From Gavia stellata (taxonomy: Eukaryota > Chordata > Aves > Gaviiformes > Gaviidae), in the NCBI RefSeq assembly GCF_030936135.1, contig NC_082606.1:9027312-9091311 (forward strand): a stretch of DNA of 64,000 nucleotides. Direction: 5' to 3'. Below the pieces are notes generated by a model, which did not search any database, was not told the origin of the DNA, and saw nothing but the letters and a program-made list of their open reading frames with translations. Both the position numbers and the translations under genes were made by a program. The stretch's first letter is position 1; every line of letters starts with the position of its first letter. This document shows positions 51,385 through 62,013 of this stretch, in pieces.

Positions 51385-53473
51385 CTGTTAAGGAGACAAG
51401 AAAAAGTTTACAGAGTTCATGTCAGAGTATCAGACAGCTGGGCTAGAAATGCCACAGCAATGAACTTGTGCCTTGTTATTGACAGGCTAAAATTAAACTA
51501 TTCAGTGTGTTTGATATGTTCCATATTTCTTTTCTATAATGCCACAAATAATATTTGATATAAACCGTGGCAGATATTGACAAGTTACATGCAGACATCT
51601 GCTGGAGCTCATATTGGAATGTCCAGCAATACAGCTACTAGGACGAAGGATCCTGCAACAATAAAGACAGCAATATCACATTTAAGAACAATTAATTGTG
51701 AAGAGTAATTCCATAAAATCTAAACTGCATAGAGGCAAATGTCTGCATAGAGATAAATCTCAAAAATAGGAAAAATATCAGATAAATAAGGGCTGGTGTT
51801 ACATATAGAGAGGCCCCAGAGAGGACAACAAAGATAGATTTCTGTTGGCACCTTGAGTGAAAAACACTGGTTTTGAGATTTCAAAACTCATGCCATTAAA
51901 ATATGCCCTAGGCTGAACACTGAAATGAGTGTATTTTGAAATTGGGAAGGAAATTTTAGGTTGTATTGCAGCTTGCTGATTTCATATGCTAATTCACATT
52001 CCTCAAACTAAATGATTCAGTTTGCAGGGCAGTTAAGATGAACAAGTTTACTTGTTGGCAGTAAAAGTAATGTGCAATGGTCCTCCTTACCTTATTATTT
52101 TGGTTTCTGTTTTGCCCTTCCCTGTGGTGACTTGTTGCAGGGAAGATTCAGGTGCAAGTCCATTAGCCTTGCTCCTGGGGCTCAGTGCAACCCTTTTGCA
52201 GTGTTCAGGGCAGAGAAAGGGGAGGAGGAGAAAGGGAGGCATGATACCTGCATCGTTACAAAGCCAGGCTACAGAGCCACTGGCCACCACAGATCAGAGA
52301 CAACCATTCCAGTGCAGAAGTGGTAATGTTACTGTGCTGTTTACTTGGCAATCTTCCACCTAGGGCTAGGATATCGCCAGAAATTGCTGCAGCCCTGAAC
52401 TGTTACTGTTGGTGTTACCTGCCCTTTAAAATTGTCCAGGACACATCTCCCAGAACACAAACAATAAAGCATGCATGAAGCCAGCATTAACCAGCCTCAG
52501 GGTAGAGCTGTCCATTGTCTTCTGCTGCACTGCCAGCAGACACATTTCATCAATATTTCCCATATTTCACAAAGTCAGATCTCTTGACTTGTAGCTTTAC
52601 TCCCTGCTTAAATCACGTTACTGTAAGTACTCCGAACGGTTTGCAATATGTTTGCATCTTTAACAAAACAAAACAAATCCTACTCCATAAGTCATTGAAG
52701 TACACTACACCTAGTAGATGTGCTCTTTCAAACTTAGGAAAATTTTGCAAAACTTCACAATCCACTCTTAACAGTTTATTAGCACAATGGTTTACTAATA
52801 CAGCACCAATAAGGGACATTATGAAGAAATTTCCTATGAACAAGCAGAAAAAGTAAATACCTGTACGGAAGATCACATCCTACACCAGCATCTCTGGTTT
52901 CTATATTGGTCTTTGGTTGGTTTTCCATTAAGTAGTCCAATTTATCTTGTAATTCTTTATTCTGGAAAACAGTAATTTTCATCACAAGTTTATTTTATTT
53001 AAATTATGTTAATTAAACAAGGAAATAAAATTGCACATTGGCTTACCGCCCCGAGAAAGAATGTAAAAGTATTTATTGAGAAAATAAAGGAATCCTTACT
53101 TCAGGAAAAAAATATAAATTAAATTAACAGTTTTATTCAGAAGCTTCTGTTTTAAGTAATTTTAATACTGTTATAAAATTGTATGTTAAGAAATTTAGCA
53201 TGAATATTGAGACTTTGTATTACATACATTCCTCATGTGACTGGTGTCATAAGTTTGATTTCCATACTGAAGAACAGCAAATACGTATAGTAAATACGCA
53301 TCCGGATAACATCAGGTGACATTGGTTCAAATTTTATTTGGTTTCATAAAATAATCACAATAATATAAACTTAAAATGTAATGCCTTACCTCACATTCTA
53401 AGAAAGAGATTTTTTCTAAAAGCTGTATTATAAATAATTCCTTTTCTTTTACTTTCTTCCTTAGCATTTCAAT
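51279..53473 (-). CDS. MYZAP: Myocardial zonula adherens protein, last three coding exons (partial)
   Basis: MYZAP is a coiled-coil protein of cardiac intercalated discs and other adherens junctions. It binds desmoplakin/plakophilin-type partners and promotes Rho-SRF signalling (family knowledge). Three minus-strand exons, 53473-53390, 52961-52861 and 51384-51279, join in frame to give the C-terminal 96 residues and stop. Recognised blocks are EKELFIIQLLEKISFLE (end of the coiled coil), ELQDKLDYL, ETRDAGVGCDL and the terminal RTYTPFKRVLEF, which parallels the mammalian NYTPYTRVLEL ending. All junctions are GT-AG. Earlier exons were not found between 53,474 and 64,000, so the gene is cut by the window edge. 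POLR2M lies 8.2 kb downstream on the same strand, as in mammals. Confidence 0.94.
51385..52860 (-). other. MYZAP last intron
   Basis: Intron of 1,476 bases between the penultimate and terminal exons, GT-AG. An open frame at 52,052-52,363 on the plus strand overlaps others in two further frames and is not supported as coding. Confidence 0.9.
52861..52961 (-). CDS. MYZAP: MYZAP coding exon (penultimate)
   Basis: This 101-nt exon has 33 codons plus two bases (AG). The acceptor is TTTTCCAG|AAT and the donor is ACAG|GTATTT. It encodes NKELQDKLDYL, then ETRDAGVGCDL, which aligns with human ETREIGVGCDL just after the coiled coil. The split codon at its 3' end has the same phase as POLR2M exon 1, which matters for read-through splicing. 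Confidence 0.94.
52962..53389 (-). other. MYZAP intron between third-last and penultimate exons
   Basis: Short AT-rich intron of 428 bases with a GTAAGG donor and a TTTTCCAG acceptor. No embedded feature was seen. Confidence 0.9.
53390..53473 (-). CDS. MYZAP: MYZAP coding exon (third from last)
   Basis: This 84-nt exon has exactly 28 codons and phase 0 at both ends. The acceptor is TTCATAG|ATT and the donor is GAG|GTAAGG. It encodes a Lys/Glu/Leu-rich coiled-coil segment containing KVKEKEL and IIQLLEKISFLE, matching human LILQLLEKISFLE. Because it is a multiple of three, skipping it would keep the frame. Confidence 0.93.
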
Positions 53474-55249
53474 CTATGAAGAAAAATAAAACAAAGTATT
53501 TAGTCTAATGGGGGTGGGAAGAGGAGGAAGACGACGACCTAGGTACCACAGGAAGAAAACATGTTTAATTTTATAGTTTCGCAACAATTGAATACCTATA
53601 CATATTCACAAACTGCTTTAATCCATGGATTAGCTATCATCCAATACAATTATGATCATTTTTATATAAATGATACATATATACTAACATGGCTTTTAAG
53701 AATTTGTTTTTCTCTGGAAAGAGAATGGAAACTCAAACATTGTCATGTAACAAAGCAAACTAGAGAAAACTCCATCTCTGATTCAAAGGCCTTTGATCTA
53801 GTCAATTTTAACTACACCCAAAAATATGTTGCACATCTGCTAGTTTCTTGACGGTCTTATTTCTGGCATACCAGACTCCTGAAAAAAGCGCATTTTCATT
53901 TTATACCTAGGGAATGGAAAGAAGTTATTTACAAATGTTTATGAAAATTAAAATAAAAAGTTAGCTGCACCAGAAGCATTGCATCTTAATACAGTTCTGT
54001 GTGGAACAGAAGACAATCTTCCTTATATTCTGGGATTTCTGCTGGTCATAGAGCCATACAACAAGAACTTTTGCATTGAATCTTTCCCTGCTACCAGCAC
54101 AAGAAGGTATGACCAGAGAAACTGGGTATGACCAAGATTTCATACCAGTCCCTTGCTGCTGGCCCAAAGCTGTTCTGATTGTGTGGAAATGGCTTTCTAA
54201 AGCTCCTAAAGCCACAGTTTTCCTTTTCCATTCTTCTGAACCCTTTGCTTAAAGCAAGATTTGCTGTGTGAGGTTCATGCTGTTATCAGCAATAGTTTAA
54301 GAGACCTGTTGACTCGCACAGAGGTCCGTTCCTTTCAGTTGCCCACATTTAGGAGACAATAGCATCTTGTGCAAACAAACTGAATTTTCTCCTCAGACCA
54401 AAGGAAAAGTCACTTGTTATTCTCTCTCAACCCCTGCTGACTGCACCTAGTAAAATAGCGGCTAATAAAAAGAGCAAATCAAAACAATAGCTAAATAACA
54501 ACTTCAATTGTTAGTGCTTCCCCAGGAGACAGTTGAGGTTATTACTCATAGACAGCTGTAGACACACACCACTTTACAGGCACAGAAGACAAGGTGCTTC
54601 CCATATCTATAGTTACAGTCTACTTTATATGCAGAAAGCAGTGCTAAAAATATTTCTAAGGAGAATCATCAGAAGCGCACCGAAAGATCAGTTTGAGGGA
54701 GAAAAGGGATTCTGCATCATTTTGCATGCAGGCAGGAACTGGGAGAAGACAGATTGCCCTCTGTGTTCAGTGCTTATGCAAGTCTTGTCCTACAGCAACA
54801 GTAATGAAAGCTGATAGGCATGGATACTCCTTTTGCTCTCAGTGTTAAATGGTGTCAGGTCAGTAATTTTTCCAATTAAATTTCAGTCCACCTTTCTTGA
54901 ACAAGCCATTTCAGGTCAGATGACATGAAAGTCAAAACCCCTGTTTTCCCCCTATTAAGTCCATGGGAACGTGTCTCTCAGCTGAGGTGCTGCAATATCA
55001 TTAGCTAAACCCCTCTCCCTGCTCCAAGCCAGCTGTCTTTAACTAGGCAGAGCCCAACCAACAACTTCTGCTTTACCAAACAGTGCATTATCTAAGGCAA
55101 TTGTCTCCACAATTCATTCAAGTAAATTAAAGATATAAAACATTTCTGATCTTAAGCCTGAAAGCAGACTCCAAAGTAAACCAAGCTAGTAAATGGATGG
55201 CCCACATCACAAATGGAATGCCAGTCTGTCATGCACTGCTTTTATTAAA

Positions 55250-55263
55250 GTCTTTATAAAGAC
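55250..55263. repeat. 14-bp perfect palindrome
   Basis: gtctttataaagac is self-complementary with no spacer. It sits before an AT-rich 'acatatacatatatacata' stretch. No function can be assigned. Confidence 0.6.
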
Positions 55264-56226
55264 ATATACATATATACATAGATAAAAAAATGCACTCCTT
55301 AAAGCTATGTTAGATGAGGAAAGAAAGATATTCAAACTGCCATTACAGCATTAGAAAAGTGTGTATCCTGCACATTCCTTCACATTTTGGGGCAATATGC
55401 CAACAGTGAAAAAACCCAGATCTATGCCTATAGCTTTTTTGTCACAAGAAAACTATAAAAATACCTATGCATAATAAAAAATAATATGAATTTTTATAGA
55501 AAATACCTAAGTGAGATAGCTTTATTTTGTCACATTATTGATTGGCTGTGGGCTTCATTGATACAATTTTAAGAAAAAAAGTAAAAAGTATGTTAGTAGA
55601 AAAATTTAGTGGACTTTTACTAAAGTGAATTCATTTTGAAAACAGCCAAACTGAAATCAAGGAAAGCTCAGAATACATTAATTTTTCCTGGCAGTCATTA
55701 TGTTCCATTGATATGCAAGAAAGCCCATTTCTAAATGCTTGGGTCAAATTTTCCATGCACTCTCACCAGTCACTTTTTAACTCTATATCTTAAAATCAAT
55801 TTTGTGACAGAGCATTAACAAACCCCTTCAAAACCACCAGTGTAAAACTTCTCAGCATGTTTGGAAACAATGGTTAGTAGAAATATTCACACCCTGCTAA
55901 AAGAAAATGGGAAAATACTCAAAGGTACAATAATCAAAACAACAGTAGTACTATCACCCTCCCAGAAATTTATTGCTAGGTATTATAAAACATTTCAACC
56001 AAAATGCCAAATGCATAAATTAAACAAAAAAATGAAAAGTTATAAAACCATCTCAACTTTAATTTAGTCTCCATGATCTTCAGTTATTACATCTCATTGA
56101 CACAATGATCAGTTATTACTTGAAAAACCTAAATGTAAACTCCATGCAGTAAGTATTTTCAGCTGAACAGTTACAGACTACATGAGTGCTCTCATCATCC
56201 ATCTTTCTCAAAATCAGGTAATTCCT

Positions 56227-56688
56227 TTTTTTTTTTTTTTAACTTTTACTTTAAAGTGCATGTAAAAACTATCCATATCATCTAAAGCTATTATTTCAGT
56301 TTTGAAATCACAGAAACACAAAGCTTGTAGCATTTTCAGAAAAATCACACAACATATTTTGATCTTCATATTTAATTACAACTTTGTTTAATAGTATGAC
56401 TAAATTAAGTCAGCTATATCTTCACTGGTTCAATAGCTTCAGTTCTGCCAATAAATTCCGCTTCGGAAAAGATGAACTGTTCTTTTAGGACTTTCAAGTG
56501 GGACTTCTCTATTAATATTGTGTTACCTGTGCATACAAGGAAATAATTTTAACACCAGTAATCAGTACGACACAAAGACGACTGAAGCCAAGCATAGTTA
56601 TGTGATCAGAGGAGGGTTTTGCCCTGACAGATATATTATCTTCAGGAACAAGAATGGATAACTCATCAGCTGCCTATTCTGGTTTTTA
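56227..56688 (-). pseudogene. Unidentified coding-like remnant followed by a poly(A) tract
   Basis: Two adjacent minus-strand stretches look coding but lie in different frames. One, about 56,688 to 56,525, reads 54 codons between stops and includes PEDNISVRAKPSSDH and a hydrophobic run. The other, about 56,516 to 56,405, reads 37 codons including EKSHLKVLKEQF, SEAEFIGRTEAIEP and a TAG stop. The junction carries an acceptor-like TTGTATGCACAG. A run of 14 A on the minus strand (56,240-56,227) follows about 165 bases after the stop. This fits either a frameshifted 5'-truncated retrocopy or a real terminal exon of an unknown transcript. I do not recognise the protein, it does not match MYZAP, and no target-site duplication was found. 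Confidence 0.3.
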
Positions 56689-59600
56689 CATCAAAACACA
56701 AAATATTACTGTTTTCAAATAAGTGATCGAATGATCTGTTATCCAAAAGCAAGACCAAACTCTTGTGTTTCATAGCCATTTACCTTAAGTTACATTCACT
56801 CTATGATACAAAGGCTCTAAGACATGAAATAAACTATGACAGTAACCATTATGTTTACTAGTATTAGGTACAAATTGATTTAGCGTAAGTTAAAATTATA
56901 GTTGTTTATTCTTCACATTGGCTACAGAGGCACAAACTCCCTAAGGATGTTTTTGAGTTATTTTAACTAGAATAGTCTGAAGGCAAAAATGAGCACGGAC
57001 ACCTTAAAATTTAACAGAGAATACAATGAGGAAGACCTTGACAAACAGCTTCCTCCCCTTCCCAAACACAAACCTGAACATCAAAAAGACATTTTGTAAT
57101 TTGGCAGGAATGTTACTGCTTTTATGTTTTGGTTGGGGGTTTTTTTGGTGATAATTCTCTAAGGATTGGCAGACTGAACCATACACAACAGCACTCCCTG
57201 CCTCATTTTAACATGTTTACATAATACTAGTCAGAACCCATTAAATCAATCTCCTTTATCCCCCTGAAGAATTATGCCAGAATTTTAAAATATGCCTTCT
57301 CTTCTACAGTATGGAGAAGAGACAATGTGGGACTCTATCATAATCACATGCACAAAGTCTTAGTCTAGCAGTAAAACACAATGGAATGGTTAGACCATGC
57401 AGATTACAGATACGATAAGGCTGTGAACTGGGTAGCTTATATAAAACCTTTTGGTGGATATTTAGAACATTATGAACTCAAAGACACAGCCACACAGACC
57501 AAATACATTCCAGGAGAAATAAATTCAGCAGTGGCTAAAATGAGAAAGGCTGTTTCAGTGCAAGGAAAAAAGTCCTGCAGTCCATGCTCCCCAGATGCAG
57601 CAGAGCTACCCTTCGAGGCTGCTGCAGAAGGAAGGCAGGGCCAGAATGTCCAGGGCACTCCTATTACTTCATACAGGCATGCTGCACCCCCAGACACATG
57701 GCCAACTAGTTGTCTCAGCAGCTACTGCAGTCCAAGGGCTGAAAAAATTTGCAAAGTTATGACATACCTTTAAACCTACCCATAGATGGGTAGGCCTGAC
57801 ATAGATGACACATCCCACCAGAGTAGTTTAGTACAAAAAAGTTTATTTACTGAATAAGGACTTGAGTACACATCGTCTTATGCCATCAGCACCAGGAGTG
57901 AGCAAACCAGATTTGATTAACCCTTGAGGGGATATGTTACAGGAAACCAGGAAAAACAGGAATAACTTTAGGGGATTATATTAATATATTACTATACTAA
58001 ATCAAATGCAACCTTAATTCAATACATTTGTATAAGTCACATTGCATAAAGTAAAAGTGATGGTTTCCTTTGAGAAAGGAATGTAACAAGAACACTGGAT
58101 CATAACGCTGATATTGGGTAAAAGCACTTCAAAAATAAAATTCATGCCTTGCTATTTAATGTCACTTTGATTTTTCCATAAAAATGTTAGTTATGGCAAA
58201 CTAAAATAAGGTGATAACACTTACAGCACCATAAACCTATATTGCACAAACCCAAGTCTTGATATTGTCCTTGTTTCAAGGAGTTGCAAAAAGCAAGAGA
58301 ACAACCAGCAGATGACAGAGCAATAGATTTTGACTTTTGGTTGAACATAAGGTAAGGAGAAGGAGAGGAGAAGCAAGATAGGTCAAACACAATACTGAAC
58401 TGAGGGCCCAAGTGGTGGCCAGAATAGTCTGGCATCAGAAACAAATCAGTGCAAGCCTCTCAACTTCCATGGACTTGGATCTGAGTCACTTCTGGACTGA
58501 CTCCAGGACAAAATTATCACTAAGACGTTCCTACATTTTCTTTGCTCAATGCCCAAGGCCTATAATCCACCTCACCCTTGCTGTGTCTGCAGACTTAAGC
58601 ATTTCAGCTCACTGCCAGCTCAGCAACTTCTTCCCAAATCTGGCTTTTGCACAACTACCCTCTCAGATTTCTCCATCATTTTCTACAAGCACTATTCAGG
58701 TACATCCTTCAGCCTCTCCTCTTCCAACCTTCTCTAGAAGTGCCCAGACAGACTTTCCCTAGCACTTACCTCTTGACCTGACTTGCACTGTTAGACTGAC
58801 TAGCTGTTCTCTTCCCTTCACAGTTGTACCAGTATTTCTACAACTTTCACATCCACATTAAGCAGTCAAACAAAACTGGCAACTACTTGGCAATATCATT
58901 TTATATTAAAGACGCACTCATTCCTTTCAAAACAGTTCTGCTAACAGTAAAAATGTGAATTTAGCAACCCTGGGCCACATCATCACCCTTTTTCCTATCA
59001 CTTCATTCTCTCTTACCTCCCCCACCCCACTGTATACATTGCTCCTACTTTCCCTTCTCCTGTTGGGAGACATGTGACTATTCCAAAACTGAGAAGAGCT
59101 ACAAGGCGCAAGGCACAGTTTGTAATTTATCTGGTCCGCCAGCAACTGAGGGGCATCACATGCTGTTAGGCCACCTCAGGGGCTGAGGAGCATTTCCCCC
59201 AGTGCTGTAACAACTAGAAGAGATGAGCTCCCTGGTTCAGTCACTCAGTACACAGACGCTGCTCAGGAGCCCTGTGCCTGGCGACAGGTCACTGTGGCAG
59301 GGTACAGGCGAGCTCAGCCCTTCGGCCACCCCACTTCCATCCCTAGCATTTGGCTGTTGGGCACAGGAAGGGCACCTGATCTCTCCTCATCATGGCAGGA
59401 TCCATGAAGTTCCCTGCAGATTGTGTTTGGTTTAGAGCTTGCATTTCACATACCCACTGCAATTTCTAATGATCAGAATCGGCACATAAGGCCACATATG
59501 CAATGTAAATCATCCTGAATTTATCCACTAGCTCAGGATTAATATCGCCACAGCACTTCTTTTCAAGCTCTCTCCTCCTTGATTCAGTACTATTGCTGTT

Positions 59601-61974
59601 ACCACCTCTATGCTTTTGCCTTCTGAAACCTTGAGGTCATTTCTCTCAAACTTTCTCAACCTCCAGATTGTCACCTTATCTTGTAGCAACTTCCAGAAAA
59701 TTCAATTCTTCTTGTTCATCCCATCAATGAAGATCTGTTTCTTTCTCACTACTGCACCTTATAGAGTCTCCAATACATCTCCTCAAATACCAAACAAAAT
59801 TGTCATGCTACTTGAATGGACTGTGTAAATACTTTCTAGGAAGAGCTACCCTTCTGAATTTCTCTTGCTCCACCAAGCAACTAAACTTTGCTTCAGTAAG
59901 ATGGAAAGCTAGATGTACGAGTCAACAGCATTAAATTGATCTCATGGATAGAACACTTAAGAACAACAGTGAAGAGGAGAATCATGAGACCTAAAAGAAA
60001 AAGTCTCTAAAGAAATGCTGGAGATGAGAGTAGTGATATTAGAAGGAAAGTCAACAGAATTACAAAGCAATTAAAGCAGAAGGAAAAAAGCATCTTAAGA
60101 GAGAATTGAAGTTGCGTCCAATTGTAGAGCCTTTATAAGGAAAGTCTGAAATAGCAAACTTCATTTTATTCTGTGTACTCAGACACAGTTCTAGAGGCTT
60201 GAAATATACAGCGATCTATTGGATTGGAACAGATCCAGCTGTTAGATAAACTCAGTCAACATTTACCACCTGATATTATCATCCATTAGTTTAAAATATT
60301 TATCAGAACATAACAGTGTTAATATATTTAAGTATCATATATTATTCAAGTATCATGTATTTTCCTTGTTCATCTACCATTAATGGATTGGGCATCTATA
60401 ACACTGATACAGAGACATGAACAAACTGGTCATAAATATGACTAAACACAGGACAAACACATACTGTATGATACAAAACAAGACAGACATTGCAACATCA
60501 GCCTGAACTCTCAGAGGTAATTGCTGTACAAGGAGAACAGTCCACTACTTCACTGGACCTTAAGTGGTATTTATCATAGGCTAGACAAGAGCGTTGAAAT
60601 TCTTTCAGGGAACATAATACAGTAAATAGGAATGAGCGCCTTTGCCTTTTAATCCTCCTTAAATCAATCACTTGAGCAACCCCTCAATACTTTTTGTATT
60701 TTAAAACTCATATTGCATTTGAAGAAAAAGTAACAACTGATTGATTTAAGTTAATGCACCAACTTAGAGACCTTCCTAAACTAAGGAGCTGTATGAACAC
60801 ATTACATCAGTTTTGATGTACATCTATTGCTAAAGCAGGCCCACAGGGCTTAGAAGTCCTAACGAGTTACAAACATTGGCACATTGTTCAACCCACCTTA
60901 TTAAGAGCCACCTTAGTAATGTGCAGGTTTTCTAATTAATGACTTGGCCAGGCAATTGCCAGCAGAAAGAGCTGATGCTATGCATGTATAAACACTCTTG
61001 CCAAACACCAGCAGTGATTCTGCTTCTGCCAATAGATAAGCAATGTACTGCATTGCTCAAGTCCACTGAGGCATGCCAAACACTTGAATTGGGGGGGTGG
61101 CGAGTTATTTATGTTCTGCCATTTATCTTCTTCCTCCAAGCTCCCAAGGTGGGTTTCTCTTTCTACATTTGTTGTTGTGTGTTTTGTTGTTGGTGTTGTT
61201 TTGTTTTTACTGTAGGTACTATGCAATGCAGATTTTTGTTATCAAAAATTTGGCATGTGTCTGTGGCTGGTAATTCCATCTTCTCATCCTCTATGCTTCT
61301 GTGTGGCTTCTTTTACTTGACCTAAAATTGAAACTGTACTTCCATATTAAAACTGGGATATTTTGCTATATATCTGGAGTTGGAGTATCTTGATACGGAA
61401 GTTTTCAGCTGGTTATTAAGTCTTTGGTGGGAAAATTTCTTCTTTATTCCCCATTTGTGCAATACAAAGTATCTTCTGTATTTGGGATATCATTTGCTCA
61501 TTAGCACTTTGTCCTTTCATGCAAGTATCTTCCACAACAGAACAGGATACAGCTTCTCCCTGGTGTTTGGTCACCATTTATTATCCAACGAATCTGAGAC
61601 TAAAGCTGGAGAACAGCTCATGGCCCATGACCTAGAGACAGTTCAATTCAGTAGTTAGGGGAATTTCATGTGAAATCCGAGTTCTGTAGATAATTTCTTG
61701 GCATGGAATCAAATATCCTTTTCTCTTCTCAGTCCCCTTCAGAACAGCTCCCTATATCTGCATCAACCCACTCGCCTTGCTTACAAAACATAAATGCTTA
61801 TTTCCTTCCCTTTCCTGCTTCTCAACAATGAAAAAATATTACACATAAAATAAGCTTATTGTGCCATGAAACTGCAATCCATTTCAATGTCAACTGCACA
61901 AATCTCAAAACTAAAGCTCTCTTAAATCTCTCCAGCTTTGTAATTGAGATCAATCCAGGAAATACTTTTGTTGC

Positions 61975-61980
<6 letters not shown>

Positions 61981-62010
<30 letters not shown>
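61981..62010 (+). repeat. A30 homopolymer
   Basis: Thirty A, the longest A run in the window. The sequence before it shows no known SINE or LINE body. Confidence 0.9.

Positions 62011-62013
<3 letters not shown>

Noticed and set aside
57381-57773. 130-codon plus-strand frame inside the presumed MYZAP intron
   Set aside because: No recognisable domain. The reverse strand is also open for 75 codons over the same interval, and no splice sites or promoter were seen.
58750-58880. Possible MYZAP exon ending at the strong donor GAG|GTAAGTGC (minus strand)
   Set aside because: The only frame open for more than ten codons before the donor gives 28 residues with no resemblance to MYZAP's coiled coil, and no acceptor was identified.
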